Source: Phycisphaerae bacterium (GTDB taxonomy: Bacteria; Planctomycetota; Phycisphaerae; UBA1845; Fen-1342). From it: a stretch of DNA of 64,000 nucleotides. Shown one piece after another: positions 49,650-60,900 of the stretch. The notes under the pieces are model-generated. The model ran no database searches, was not told the DNA's origin, and was given only the letters and a program-made list of their open reading frames with translations. The first letter of the stretch is position 1; the number at the start of each line of letters is the position of its first letter. The DNA lies in the NCBI GenBank assembly GCA_017999985.1, contig JAGNKU010000012.1, positions 62,001 to 126,000 of the forward strand, written 5' to 3'. Both the position numbers and the translations under genes were made by a program.

Positions 49650-51098
49650 TCAGGGGGCTGGCGCGGTAAGACGCCCGGTCGCGTCGAAGAAACGCAACTG
49701 CCGCTGTTCGAACACGTCCTTCTGGAACGTGGGGTCGATCGGAATCGGGTATTCCCCGGTGAAGCACGCGTGGCAGAAATCGGCGTTGGCCGTGCGGGCG
49801 GCGGTGAGCATCCCCTCCAGCGAGAGATACGCCAGCGAGTCCACGCCCAGGTACGCACGGATCTCCTCGACCGTCCGTTCGTTCGCCACCAGCTCCGTCC
49901 GGCTGGGGAAGTCGATGCCGTAGTAGCAGGGATGGCGGATGGGCGGGCTCGCGACCCGCAGGTGAATCTCGCGCGCCCCCACTGCCCGCAGGGACTGCAT
50001 CTTGCCGCGCGTTGTCGTTCCGCGCACCACCGAATCCTCCACGACCACCAGCCGCCGCCCGGCCACGCTGCCGCGAATCGGATTCAGCTTCAGCCGCACG
50101 GTCAGATCGCGGATCGACTGCGTTGGCTGAATGAATGAGCGCCCGATGTAGTGGTTCGTCGTGAAGCCGCGGCCGATCGGAAGCTGCGACTGCTCGTGAA
50201 ACCCCAACGCCGCACAGCGGGCGCAGTTCGGCACCGCGATCACCAGGTCGGCGTCCGCCGGCGCCTCCCGCGCCAGAGCCCGGCCCATCTCCATCCGCAC
50301 CAGGTGCACGTTCTCGCCGAACACCTGGCTGGATGGATCGGCGAAGTACACGTGCTCGAAAATGCAGTGTGCCCGGCGGAAGGCGCCCGGCTCCGTGAAG
50401 CGGCGCGTGCTCAGCCCGCCGCGCGACAGCGTGACGATCTCGCCCGGCGCGACGTCGCGCACATACTCCGCGTCCACCATGTCCAGCGCGCACGACTCGC
50501 TCGCCACGACCCAGGACTCGCCGACGCGGCCGAGACACAGCGGGCGGTTCCCTGAGGGATCGCGGGCCGCCTCGATCCGGTCCGGGTACAGCAGCAGCAG
50601 GCAGTACGACCCGCACAGGTGCCGCAACACGGCCGCCAGCGGGTCGGGCTTCTCCACGAATTGCCGGTCCGCCAGCATGTGCAGGATCACTTCCGTGTCC
50701 GAGGTGGAGGTGAAGATGTGGCCATGCTGCTCGTACTCGCGGCGGATTTCGCCGGCGTTGATCAGGTTGCCGTTGTGCCCGATCGCCACCTCACCGATCG
50801 AGCACGACACCAGCAGCGGCTGGATGTTTGATTCGCTGCACGAACCGGTCGTGGAGTAGCGCACGTGGCCGATCGCGAGCGGGCTGGCCAGCGCCTCCAG
50901 ATCGCGCTGCGTGATCGCTTCGGTGACGAGCCCCATCCCCGCCCGGCGCTGCACGTGCCGGCCGTCCGCCGTGCAGATGCCGGCCGATTCCTGCCCGCGG
51001 TGCTGCTGCGCATAAAGGCCCAGGTATGTCAGTTGGGCCGCATCCGGGTGATAGGCAATGCCGAACAGGCCGCAATGGTGGTGGATCTCGGCTGACAT
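49650..51098 (-). CDS. purF: Amidophosphoribosyltransferase
   Basis: Committed step of purine synthesis: glutamine + PRPP to phosphoribosylamine. 482 aa from ATG 51098. After the short propeptide MSAEIHHH, Cys 9 is the Ntn nucleophile (CGLFGIAYHPDAAQLTYLGL). Also visible: QHRGQESAGI, GHVRYSTTG, ARDPSGNRPLCLG, GRSFIQPTQSIRD, and the PRPP-binding VVVEDSVVRGTTTR. Four Cys at positions matching the B. subtilis-type Fe-S cluster (AHCIFEH, RHPCYYG, FCHACFTG) suggest the [4Fe-4S] class. Divergent from lptD. Confidence 0.96.
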   Translation of the reverse strand: MSAEIHHHCGLFGIAYHPDAAQLTYLGLYAQQHRGQESAGICTADGRHVQRRAGMGLVTEAITQRDLEALASPLAIGHVRYSTTGSCSESNIQPLLVSCSIGEVAIGHNGNLINAGEIRREYEQHGHIFTSTSDTEVILHMLADRQFVEKPDPLAAVLRHLCGSYCLLLLYPDRIEAARDPSGNRPLCLGRVGESWVVASESCALDMVDAEYVRDVAPGEIVTLSRGGLSTRRFTEPGAFRRAHCIFEHVYFADPSSQVFGENVHLVRMEMGRALAREAPADADLVIAVPNCARCAALGFHEQSQLPIGRGFTTNHYIGRSFIQPTQSIRDLTVRLKLNPIRGSVAGRRLVVVEDSVVRGTTTRGKMQSLRAVGAREIHLRVASPPIRHPCYYGIDFPSRTELVANERTVEEIRAYLGVDSLAYLSLEGMLTAARTANADFCHACFTGEYPIPIDPTFQKDVFEQRQLRFFDATGRLTAPAP

Positions 51099-51239
51099 CG
51101 AACCTCGCACATGCTCGCTCGGGGCCAGGCGAAACAAGCAGCATACCAGATTCCGCACGCCGTGCGAGTCTCCGAATCCGCGGCCGCCCGGCGGCGCCAT
51201 TGACCGACGCCCCGCCAGCCCGATAATGGCTCCGAGTGA

Positions 51240-54200
51240 GTGAGGTCTCTCACCCGTCGAGAGTGGTTGGTGCGGTCTGAACTCGGCTTCATCCCGTGGA
51301 CCGTCGTGCGCTGCGCCCGCTGGTGCGCGGCCCTCCTCGCGCTCGGGCTCGCCGCCGCGCTGACGGCCCCCGCCCCGGCCCAGTTCGACTTCAGCGACGA
51401 GCCCCTCCTGGCGACCACCATCAGCGAAACCAACATCGAGCTGCGGGGCCGCTGGGTCCGGCAGTGGCGCGAGGCAGACGGCGCACTGGTGCTGATGTTC
51501 AACGGCGGGTTCCGGTTGGACATGGGGCAGCGTCGCATGTCCGCCAACAACGCCGTCGTTTGGATCGAGGCCGGCCACAGCCCGCCGGACAACCGCAAGT
51601 ATTACACGCTCACGGTTTACCTGTCCGAGGACGCCGCAGTCCGCGAACCGGCGGGCACCGTCACGCTCGATTCCGTGCTCCTGGTCCGCGGCCTGCGCAC
51701 CTACGGCCAGATCATCAAGTACCAGGACGCGTACGCCCCCGAAAGCATGGTTGACTCGCCGCTCTACCAGCAGGCGCTGCGCGACCGGCTGACGCTCGAC
51801 GAGCGCGAGTCGGAGACCGCCCGGCAGCCGGCGGTGGCCCGGCCCGAGACCCTGCGCCCGGCGCCGCCCCGCCCGCCCCGCGTGATTCGCTATCGCCTGC
51901 CGAACGTCGAGCCGGCCGAGACGCCGGACGGGGCCCGTGTGTTTGTCGCCAGCGGCGGCGTGTATTTCTCGCAGGCCGGCGGCCCGGATGCGGCGATGCT
52001 GGAGATCCGCGCGGAGCACGCGGTGGTCTTCCCGACCGAGGGCGGCGCGGAGACGATCTTCGGCGAAGAAGAGCCCGCGACGACGCAGCCGGCCGAGCCG
52101 TCGCCGGCAACGCCTGCGCCGGCCACCCCGCCCTCGCGGATCGACGAGGCCGCGGAGGCGGTGCTCGGGTTGGGACAGGCCAGCAAGTCGGGGCGGCTGC
52201 GGGCCGTGTATCTCGAAGGCGACGTGATCCTGTCGCTGGGCAATCGCTTTGTCCGCGCCGACCGGTTGTACTACGACTTCGAGCATGACCGGGCGCTGAT
52301 CCTCGACGCCGTTTTTCGGGCGGACGTGCCGGCCCGCGAGATCCCACTGTACGTGCGGGCGGCGGAGATGCGGCAGCTTTCCGCGCGGGAGTTTTCCGCC
52401 GACCAGGCGCGAGTGACGACCAGCGAGTTCTACACGCCCAGCTACCATGTGGGGGCCGAGCGCGTTTACATCCGCGACCTGACGAAGCGCGACGATGAGG
52501 GCCGCGCCCTAGGGCCGGCGGCCGGCGCGTATGAGCTGCGGAACACGACGCTCAACGTGGAAGGTCTGCCCGTCTCATGGTGGCCCTACAGCCGGGGCAC
52601 GCTCGAGGCCAGCGAAACACTGCTCCGCCGCATCGCCACCGGCTACAGCAGCAAGCGCGGCTACCAGTTCGAGTCGGGGTGGTACCTGTTCAACCTGCTC
52701 GGCATCCAGCCGCCGCCGGGTTTCGATGCCACGCTGCTGCTCGACTACTTCTCGGAGCGCGGGCCGGCGGTCGGCATCAACGTGGACTATCAGCGCGAAG
52801 ATTACTACGGGTTGCTGCGCACCTATTTCGTCTACGACGACGGCGAGGACACGCTCGGGCCGCTGCGCCGTGACGAGGAAGTGCCCAGCACGGCCACGCG
52901 CGGCCGGGCCCTGTGGCGGCACCGGCACTATCTGCCGTATGACTGGGAGCTGACGCTCGAAGCCGCCTACGTCAGCGACGCGAATTATATGGAGGAATGG
53001 GAGAAGCGCGAGTGGTTCGAGGGGAAGGAACAGGAGACCCTCATCTACCTGAAGCGCGCCAAGGGCGTCCAGGCGCTGACCTTCCTTGCCAACTGGCGCA
53101 TCCTGGACTTCACCACGCAGACCGAGCACCTGCCGGAGCTGGCCTATCGCCGGATCGGCGACACGTTTCTCAGTCCGGTCGTGCTGTACCACGAATCGCG
53201 GGTCGGGGAGGTGCGCTACCGGCCGGACGACCGCCACGCGATCCAGGACTACGACTACAACAACCTCAGCCGCACGGACCTGACGTTCCGCACGGATGCG
53301 CGGCAGGAAGCCGAGCTGCCGCTGAAGCTTGGCGCGTTCAACATCGTGCCGTTCGGCTCGGTGCGCGGCACCTACTGGGACGGCCAGCCGCTGGATGAAG
53401 GGACCAAGTGGCGCGGCCTGGGTGTGTATGGCTTGCGCGGCAGCACGAGCTTCAGCCGCGTGTTCGACGACGTGCGCTCCCGGCTGCTCGACGTGGACCG
53501 CATCCGCCACATCATCAAGCCCGACTACGCGGTCTGGTGGGCGAACAGCAACACGCGCAGCGAGCTGACGACGCCGTTCGACTACGGCATTGAGACGATC
53601 GACGCGTTCTACGGCGCGATGGCCGGCCTGCGGCAGACGTGGCAGACGAAGCGCGGGCCGGCGGACCGGCGCCGCACCGTGGACCTGTTCATCCTGAACT
53701 TCGAGCTGGGCGTGTTCGGCAACACCGACGGGCGCCGCGACATTTCCAACGGCTTCGCCAACCCGCTGCGGCCGGAGAACAGCCGGACGCGGAACTACCT
53801 CGCCGGCGAGGCGATCTACCGGATCAGCGATTCGACCAGCCTGCTGTATGACTTCAATTTCGACCTGAACGACCACTCGTTCGACCGCCACAACATCGCG
53901 CTGGCCGTCGAGCGCGACCCGCGGCTGGCCTACGTGTTGGGGGCGCGCTACGCCGGCGACATCGAGATGAGCCTGCTCGGTGGCGGATGGAATTATCAGT
54001 TGAACGAGAAGCACATCACGGCCGTCCGGGCGTGGTGGGACGTGGACACGGGGCGCGTCGGCGAAGTGACGCTGTCGTACGTGCGCAAGCTGCCGCGCTG
54101 GTACGTCGGCGTCACGCTCGAATACGACAACGTGGACGATGACACGTCGATCATGCTCTCGCTCTGGCCGGAGGGGATTCCGGAATGGGCGCTGGGCTCG

Positions 54201-54245
54201 CGACGCCTGACGGGCCTGGGCCGGTCGACCGGCATCCGGCCCTGA
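51240..54245 (+). CDS. lptD: LptD-like outer-membrane LPS-assembly protein
   Basis: 1,001 aa in this frame; GTG 51240 or GTG 51270 may be the start, both just ahead of a signal peptide (AALLALGLAAALTAPAPAQ). Residues ~45-170 and ~215-400 resemble OstA/LptA-type beta-jellyroll (MSANNAVVWIE, VFVASGGVYFSQAGG, VYLEGDVILSLGNRFVRADR), split by a Pro/Thr-rich linker (EPSPATPAPATPPS). From ~430 the sequence is a long run of amphipathic beta strands ending WPEGIPEWALGSRR, consistent with the LptD barrel that inserts LPS. It lacks the classical two-Cys pair at the C-terminus. LptD homology is inferred from architecture. Confidence 0.75.
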   Translation: MRSLTRREWLVRSELGFIPWTVVRCARWCAALLALGLAAALTAPAPAQFDFSDEPLLATTISETNIELRGRWVRQWREADGALVLMFNGGFRLDMGQRRMSANNAVVWIEAGHSPPDNRKYYTLTVYLSEDAAVREPAGTVTLDSVLLVRGLRTYGQIIKYQDAYAPESMVDSPLYQQALRDRLTLDERESETARQPAVARPETLRPAPPRPPRVIRYRLPNVEPAETPDGARVFVASGGVYFSQAGGPDAAMLEIRAEHAVVFPTEGGAETIFGEEEPATTQPAEPSPATPAPATPPSRIDEAAEAVLGLGQASKSGRLRAVYLEGDVILSLGNRFVRADRLYYDFEHDRALILDAVFRADVPAREIPLYVRAAEMRQLSAREFSADQARVTTSEFYTPSYHVGAERVYIRDLTKRDDEGRALGPAAGAYELRNTTLNVEGLPVSWWPYSRGTLEASETLLRRIATGYSSKRGYQFESGWYLFNLLGIQPPPGFDATLLLDYFSERGPAVGINVDYQREDYYGLLRTYFVYDDGEDTLGPLRRDEEVPSTATRGRALWRHRHYLPYDWELTLEAAYVSDANYMEEWEKREWFEGKEQETLIYLKRAKGVQALTFLANWRILDFTTQTEHLPELAYRRIGDTFLSPVVLYHESRVGEVRYRPDDRHAIQDYDYNNLSRTDLTFRTDARQEAELPLKLGAFNIVPFGSVRGTYWDGQPLDEGTKWRGLGVYGLRGSTSFSRVFDDVRSRLLDVDRIRHIIKPDYAVWWANSNTRSELTTPFDYGIETIDAFYGAMAGLRQTWQTKRGPADRRRTVDLFILNFELGVFGNTDGRRDISNGFANPLRPENSRTRNYLAGEAIYRISDSTSLLYDFNFDLNDHSFDRHNIALAVERDPRLAYVLGARYAGDIEMSLLGGGWNYQLNEKHITAVRAWWDVDTGRVGEVTLSYVRKLPRWYVGVTLEYDNVDDDTSIMLSLWPEGIPEWALGSRRLTGLGRSTGIRP

Positions 54246-54320
54246 ACGGACCGGCGCGGGGTGCCAGGCCCGGTCGGTGGGCGCTGCCCACGCTACGCTC
54301 GACGCGCCGTGCACACCACG

Positions 54321-54345
54321 GCCCGGCTGCGCCAGACCGTGCCAC
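54321..54345 (-). repeat. Copy of a dispersed 25-bp repeat
   Basis: Complement of 54321-54345 reads GTGGCACGGTCTGGCGCAG then CCGGGC; 24 of 25 bases match 62929-62953 in opposite orientation. It lies in the 163-bp convergent gap between lptD and the CotH gene. Confidence 0.5.
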
Positions 54346-54408
54346 ACGTCCTGTTCCCTCTGCGTGCTCCGTGTCCTCCGCGGTTGCTCCGGTTGCGGAT
54401 GCGCAGTG

Positions 54409-57400
54409 TTACGGGCACACGCCCGTCGACAGGCACGCCACGAACGGGTTGATGTCGCCGAAGTTGAAATCGCTGTCGCCGTTCATGTCGCCGTTCAGCG
54501 TCGGGCAGCCCGGGTACGTCGCCTCCCAGGCGGCCGGGTTGCTGATCGCGAGCACGAACGGATTGATGTCGGCGAAGTTCACCACGCCGTCGCAGTTCAA
54601 GTCGCCGTGGATCAGATTCGCGCTGCCGGGCGTCGAGTTCGCGAAGAATCGCCACGCCCCGGTACCGTTCGGGTAGCGGCCGGACGACACGTTGGTGGTC
54701 TGCGGACCGAACGTAACGCTGTCAATCGCCGCGTAGCCGGTTGCGGCCGCGTTGAACAGCCCGGCAGCCTCGCCACTCTTGCTGAGCTTGATGTCAGCGT
54801 GTGTGGGGCCCTGCTCCGGGTCCTCATCACAATAGAAGACCAGGTAGCCGCCCGGGGGAATCGAGACGCCGGCCGGAATCTGCCACTTCGTAGGCTCGGA
54901 CAGGTCGTCGGTCAGGTACATGCCGCCGAGCAGCGCGGTCGAGAGCATGGGGTTGTAGATCTCGAGCCAGTCGGGGAACTCGCCCGGCTCGTCCGGGTCC
55001 TCGAGCACCGCGTCGTTGTCGGCCATGAACTCGTTGATGTAGAGCGCGAGCTCGCCAACGGTGAAGATGGCGTCGTTCAGCGCGCCCCACGTCGTGCTGG
55101 TGTGCAGACGCGCCTTCACGTGGGCGCTGTCGGTCAGCGTGATCGGCCCGGTGTACGTCAGCGCGGTCCGTGCGCCGACGCTCACCGCAACCAGTTCAAC
55201 GGAGATCAGGAAGTCGGAGCTGGTGGCCGGGGCGTTCAGGCCGTGGATGGCGAGGATGTTATTGCCGGCCTGCAGCGCGCCGAGCTGCGCCGCGACGTCG
55301 AAGTCCTCGAACAGGACCGCTGCGGAGTCGTCGTGGATATACATGGCCTCCGAGTTCCACTGGGGCGACGCGGGCGCGCTGCCGCTGCGCGCGATTTCCT
55401 GTCCGTTGAGATAGGCGACGAAGCCGTTGTCGTAGCGGACGCGCAGGGTCAGCCCCGCGAATTGCGCGAGCTGGCCCGCGTCGACACTGAACGGCACGCG
55501 GATGTAACACGTCCCGTTCACGCCGTACATGGCGGCCTCGACGTCGATGCCGATCAGGTCCTCGTAGCCGGTGGAGCGTTCGTAGCCGACGCCGCCCGTG
55601 CCGCTGGTCCACGCGGAGTCGTCAAAGCCGAGCGTGTTCCAGCCCGTGATCGGGCCGGTGGGGACCCGGACGCGCTTGGCAGCGTCTTCCACGACGAGCG
55701 TTATGGAGGCGGTCGCGGCGAAGTACGGATCGCTGCCATCCAGCGTGTAGTGAATGATCCCCGTCGCGCCCGCTGGCGGCGTCATCGTGAGCTGGAAGCC
55801 GTACGGCACGGAGCCGCCGTCCTGGTTGAATACCGGGGGGCCGATGAACTGGGTGTCGATCCAGGCGAGGCGGTTGACCAGCCAGTTCTTCATCCAGTCG
55901 ACCTCCTTCTCGTACGTGTCGCGCTGCGCCCAGCCAGGGGCGTTGGGCCAGACATACTCGCCCAGGATCGGCCAGCGCACGAAATTGCGGACCTGCGATT
56001 CCGCGAGCACGGCGGCGTGCGCGTCGATGTCGGCCAGCATGTGGCTCGTCGCGAAGACGGTCTCACGCAGGCTGAACCAGCGGTCGGCGTAACGGACGCG
56101 GAACGCCTCGTCCTGGAACAACCGCGGCCACCAGGGGTACTCTTCGGCGGAGAGTTGCGGATAGTACCAGCCCTGGGGCAGCCAGCCTTGCAGGTAGTCC
56201 GCGTTGCCCAGCGTCAGGTTGTAGTCCCAGATCGGCCCCATGTTGAGCTTGCCGCCCCGGTCCTTGAACAGGAACGTGCTCAGGCGGTAGCCGTCGATGT
56301 TCTTGGTCATCTCGGTCAACAGGTGGTGGTCGATCCAGGAGTCAACGTCGATGTACTTGGCATAGCCCACCAACGGATCGGCGAAGTTCGGCCCGGCCAG
56401 CGCGGCCTCGAACTCGTTGAAATAGTTGATGAGGTAAGCGGACTGCTCGGGCGAGATCTCCACTTCCTTGGGCTCGACGTAGCACAGGTTCTGGCCGCTG
56501 TTGGTCCAGAAACCGACGTCGCCGGGGTCAAGGCGGTCCTTCTTGACGATGTAGCCGCCGGTGATCTTCGGCTCGGTGTTGTCGTCGGGGCGCAGCTCTT
56601 CGATGTTGACGCGCTCGCCATCGCGTTTGATCTTCTCGACGATCGCGTAGGTGCCGACGTAATCGGTGCTGTTCACGGCGCCGCTGACGGTGTGCAGGAA
56701 CATCTCGACGTAGCGCGTGCGCGGGGCATAGCGGCCGATCTCGTTGCTCCACTGGTAGGAGATGCAGTCGCGCATGAGGGTCTTGTCGGTGTACGGGCCA
56801 TACAGGACCCAGTCCTCCTCCTTGGGCAGGTCGAGCAGGGGGGCACTCTCATCGTCGCCGTTGTGGTCCCAGATCTCGAACGCGTACTGCTTCTTGGGAA
56901 AGCTCAGCGAACTGGAGCCGCGGAGCTTGATGCCGGCGGTGCCGATGAAGTTGGGCGGGTCGGTGATCGTGGCGCGGCCGTTGGTCGTGCCGATGACCGT
57001 GGCGACGCAGAGCACCTGCGGATCCTCCGGAATCTCGGTGTTCAGCGAGTGAACGACGACGAGTGGCAGGTCCGAGTTGAAGTTCTGGACGTCATTGGCC
57101 AGGCGGACGTAACGCTCGGTGATCACCGGACTCCACACGCCGGCGTCATAGATCGCGGCCTTGACGGTCGTCGTGTTCATCAGGTTGAGCGGCGCTGTGT
57201 AGGTGTAACCGTTGGTGAGGGTCGGCAGCGTGCCATTGGTCGTGTAACGCAGCGTGCCGATGCCCTCGGGCTTGGTCATGACGATCGAGCAGGTGCCGGC
57301 GAAGAACTTGCTGGTGGGCGCCAGGCTGGGCGGCAACGGGCGCAGACCGGCGTTCGGCTGGGCGGGCGTGGGCGTCGCCAGGAACCCCGTACTGGCGCCG

Positions 57401-57855
57401 TTGATGCCATAGGTGATGTCCGAGTATTGGGTCGGATACCCCATGTACGCATGGGACACGGTGACCCCGTTCGGCTCGACGATCGCGAGATAGCCGCCGC
57501 CGTTCGCCGAGATGCGGAAGTTCGTGTGCAGCGGTGAACCGGGGGTCGTGCGGTCCATGTCCGACGCGAAGACCACGAGTCGGCCGTCCGCGGCCAGCGG
57601 CGTGTCGGGGAATTCCCACATGGTCAGCTCATCCGGATCGTCGGTCAGGTGCCAGCCCTGCAGGTTGATGGCCGGGCCGGTGTTGTGCAGCTCGATCCAG
57701 TCCCGTTGCACGCCGCCCTCGTCGGAGATGTCGTTGTGATTGGAGGCGAGGAACTCCGAGATGACCACCTGTCCGTCAGCCAGGCTGGCCGGGCTGTTGC
57801 TCATGAGCATTCCGAGAACGAGGGCCAGAAACGGAGTTCGATTGCACAACTGCAC
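54409..57855 (-). CDS. Secreted CotH-kinase/lamin-tail protein with dockerin-like tail
   Basis: 1,148 aa from GTG 57855, preceded by AAAGGAGAC. Signal-like N-terminus ending ASLA-D. Order: lamin-tail domain (VVISEFLASNHNDISDEGGV, DWIELHNTG), a chitobiase-type C-terminal fold (GTLRYTTNGTLPTLTNG), a CotH kinase domain (IKLRGSSSLSFPKKQYAFEI, YVGTYAIVEKIKRDGERVNI, active-site-like GPIWDYNLTLGN), a second chitobiase-type motif (GIIHYTLDGSDPYFA), a galactose-binding-like stretch, a second lamin-tail (LYINEFMADNDAVLEDPDEP), and two dockerin-like loops ending STGVCP. CotH proteins phosphorylate spore-coat proteins in Bacillus; the target here is unknown. 50 bp downstream of the GH15-like gene, probably one operon. 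Confidence 0.85.
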   Translation of the reverse strand: MQLCNRTPFLALVLGMLMSNSPASLADGQVVISEFLASNHNDISDEGGVQRDWIELHNTGPAINLQGWHLTDDPDELTMWEFPDTPLAADGRLVVFASDMDRTTPGSPLHTNFRISANGGGYLAIVEPNGVTVSHAYMGYPTQYSDITYGINGASTGFLATPTPAQPNAGLRPLPPSLAPTSKFFAGTCSIVMTKPEGIGTLRYTTNGTLPTLTNGYTYTAPLNLMNTTTVKAAIYDAGVWSPVITERYVRLANDVQNFNSDLPLVVVHSLNTEIPEDPQVLCVATVIGTTNGRATITDPPNFIGTAGIKLRGSSSLSFPKKQYAFEIWDHNGDDESAPLLDLPKEEDWVLYGPYTDKTLMRDCISYQWSNEIGRYAPRTRYVEMFLHTVSGAVNSTDYVGTYAIVEKIKRDGERVNIEELRPDDNTEPKITGGYIVKKDRLDPGDVGFWTNSGQNLCYVEPKEVEISPEQSAYLINYFNEFEAALAGPNFADPLVGYAKYIDVDSWIDHHLLTEMTKNIDGYRLSTFLFKDRGGKLNMGPIWDYNLTLGNADYLQGWLPQGWYYPQLSAEEYPWWPRLFQDEAFRVRYADRWFSLRETVFATSHMLADIDAHAAVLAESQVRNFVRWPILGEYVWPNAPGWAQRDTYEKEVDWMKNWLVNRLAWIDTQFIGPPVFNQDGGSVPYGFQLTMTPPAGATGIIHYTLDGSDPYFAATASITLVVEDAAKRVRVPTGPITGWNTLGFDDSAWTSGTGGVGYERSTGYEDLIGIDVEAAMYGVNGTCYIRVPFSVDAGQLAQFAGLTLRVRYDNGFVAYLNGQEIARSGSAPASPQWNSEAMYIHDDSAAVLFEDFDVAAQLGALQAGNNILAIHGLNAPATSSDFLISVELVAVSVGARTALTYTGPITLTDSAHVKARLHTSTTWGALNDAIFTVGELALYINEFMADNDAVLEDPDEPGEFPDWLEIYNPMLSTALLGGMYLTDDLSEPTKWQIPAGVSIPPGGYLVFYCDEDPEQGPTHADIKLSKSGEAAGLFNAAATGYAAIDSVTFGPQTTNVSSGRYPNGTGAWRFFANSTPGSANLIHGDLNCDGVVNFADINPFVLAISNPAAWEATYPGCPTLNGDMNGDSDFNFGDINPFVACLSTGVCP

Positions 57856-57905
57856 GTTTACGTCTCCTTTCGCGGTGGAGTCAAAGCTGAGTGGCTTGTC
57901 ATGTG

Positions 57906-60900
57906 CTACGGACAGTTCCCGCTCGACAAGCACGCCACGAAGGGGTTGATGTCTCCGAAGTTGAAGCTGCCATCGCCGTTCAGGTCTCCGTTCAGGAGCG
58001 GGCAGCCCGGGTACGTGGCCTGCCACAACGTCGGATTGCTGATGGCCAGCACAAACGGATTGATGTCGCCAAAACTGACGACGCCATCACAGTTCATATC
58101 CCCCTTCAGGCTCAGCGCCACGCGGACGAGCGTGGTTGCGCCCGCCCCGGTCGCCAGATCGCCGGCCACGTGCACCCGCCCCGTGGTCGCGTCATGCGTA
58201 TGGGCCACCGGCACGCCATTCTGCGTAACGACCAGGTTCGGCGTGCCCGCCGGGATGCGAACGAACGTGTCGTACGCCAGCGCGCCGCCCGTCACGTTCG
58301 TGAAGCTGTGCGTCCACGCGTTCGCTCCCTCGTCGCATGTCACGTCGATCCGGTGCCCGCCAACCGCGACGTTCGCATAAGTCATCGTGCTCCAGCCGGT
58401 CGGCAGCTTCGGTGCGATCCGCAGCGTGTTGCCCGGCGCGTCCGGCGTGTAATCCAGGAAGAGCATGGCCGCATCGACCAGGAATGACATGGACTCCCAC
58501 GCGTTCGGCCACGCGGCCTGGTGCCGGAAGTCAGGATACAGCAGGCTGCTGCTCGGCGCGATCTGCTCGGCCCCCAGCCCGATCGGCCCGAACCGGTCCA
58601 GCACGAGGTCCAGCCGATACCTGTGGTTGTCGATGTCGCCCTTGCCCGGGTTGGCGTCCTGTCGCTCGGCGTAGTAATTGCCGTACCAGAGTGTCGCCAG
58701 CGTCCACGGCCCGCCGTTCCAGTATGTGTCGCCCCAGTACCGGTTGATCAGCCCTTCCCATTCGCCCGAGAAGTTCACGATTGGGTGGTTGTTGCCGTAG
58801 CGGTCGGCGGCGACGCCATTCATCCGATCGACGACGTGGGCGATGAGGGGGTCGCTGACGTTGAACACCGCCATCGGCGTAGCCAGCCCGAGCATCGAGA
58901 CGTCGGTGTTCTCGCCGTCCCAGGCCAGGCGGGCGACCATGCCGCCGTGGATGTCATTGGCCCGGCCGCTGAACAGGGCGGCGTCGGCGGAGTGACCGAG
59001 CACGGTCGCGATCGCTGCCGCGTCGCGCAGTCCGCGCTCGACCGCCGCGTTCGAGTACAGGAACACGTCCCAGGAATCCTCCCATAGGTTGTTCGAGTAC
59101 ATGAGCTGGACCGGGTCGTTGTAGTACAGCCGGGTGTCGATCGTGCTGTCCTCGCTGCTGGCCCGCCCCGCCTCGTAAATCATCGTGTAGTACTGGTTAA
59201 GGAAGCTCGTGCTTGCGGTGACGAGGTAGTGGTAGTACGCGCCCCACGGCACCGCCGACGTCTCGTCCACCTGCGGTGAGTTCCAGACGATGTACCCGTC
59301 CGTCGTGTACTTCTGGTACCAGAAGCCCTTGCCCCACGTGTCGTCCGCCCGGTAGGCGATGTCCCGCAGGAAGCGGTAGACCTCTGCCGCCTCCGCTGCG
59401 TGGCCGGTTCGGTCGAGCGTGACCGCGGCCCAGACGGCGTCGCGCGGCCAGACGAACGGGTAAGCGCCGTTGTGCATGCCCGCCACTACGCCGCCGTTCT
59501 TGCCGTCGAGATGCAGCGCGGTCGCAAGCAGGCCGCGCTTATAAGCCGCGTCGAGCCGGTTATCGGGCGTGTCGATCACGACGCCCGCCGCCAGCCAGTC
59601 CTGCCAGTACGTCTCGGTCGCGGCCTGGATGGTGCTCATGTTCCCGGCCAGGAACCAGTCGAGTACGGGCGCGATCTGGTAATCATACGTACCCGTCGCG
59701 CCGGCGAAGTCGTCGAAGCCACCCACGATGGCGAGGTCGATCTCCTTCGTCACCCCGACCGGGAGTGCGACCTCCAGTCCGATCCAGCCCTGACCGTTGT
59801 CGGTCGCGCCGTTCTGCCGCCAGGAACCCGTGGCCGGAGTCCCGCCGCCTGCGCCGGGGCTGTCGAGCAGCTTCAGCGCGGCCGCCAGGTATATCGACAC
59901 GTCCTTGGCGTAGTCGCCGATCGTGGTCGGGTTGTATTCTCCGGACGAGGAGGTCGTGCGATACGTGTTGTCGTACGCGATCAACGCCCCGCGGGCGGCG
60001 TCGGCGAACATGGCGTCGTAGGCGTCGCCGCCGTTCAGCGCGAAGTCCGCGTAGTAGTAGAACTGGACCGTTTCCTCGGACGCCCCGCTGTTGGTCAGCA
60101 GGAACCGCTTGAGGTACAGGCCGCGGTTGGGGTTGCCGCCCAGGTCGGTCGGATAGGCGATCCCCTTGGGGCAGAAGTCATACTGCTGGACGACGATGCT
60201 GTGGCCGCCGGTCGTCTGGGTGGCGGTCGTCGCGATGACGTTCGTGTCGGTAACGTAAGCCTGGGCGACGTTGCTGTAGCCGCTGGCGTTCTCGTTGCTG
60301 AGCCAGTAGGTGACGCCATCGACCCGCAACCCCGCCATGGCCTGGTTGGCGTTCATCTGCCCGCGGTAGCCGGCGGGCAGCCCGGGCGGGAAGGTGTCGA
60401 GACCGTCCACGTAGCCCTCGTTCTTCGTGCCCATGCCCTGAACGCAGCCCGCGGACGGGTAGTAGACGTCGTACAGGGTGCCGTTCTGGTCGAGTTGGAC
60501 GTTCATGTAGTTGTTGCCGACGACGCCCTCCTCCTTCCAGAGCGCGACCGGCGGGTACCCGACGGCGTGGTCCGCGTACGGCCAGCCCTTCCCCGGCCAG
60601 GGCAGTCCGCCACTGCCCGTCACCGTGTACTCGAAGACGGTCGCCGGGGCGGACGGGTTGTCGCAGGTGCCATCGGCGCAGCCGTAGTTGTTGGCGAAAA
60701 CCTCCGGGCCACCGCCGCTGTGCCACGCGCCCAGCTTGTACTTCACGGTCACGCCCGCGACGGAGCACGCCGGCGGCAGGGTTGCCCGCCACCAGTCGAT
60801 GTTTGGATCGTGCGGCTCGTTGCGGATGAAGCTGATCTGGCCGCCGGTGAAGGTCAGGACGGCGGTGCCGCCGGACGGGGTGCCGAAGCTGCCCTGCGGC

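Noticed and set aside
54277..57537. 1,086-aa plus-strand open frame opposite the CotH gene
   Set aside because: Antisense shadow of a G+C-rich gene: the frame is Arg/Val/Asp/Ala-rich with no motifs, no ribosome site and no signal, while the minus strand has a complete domain series.
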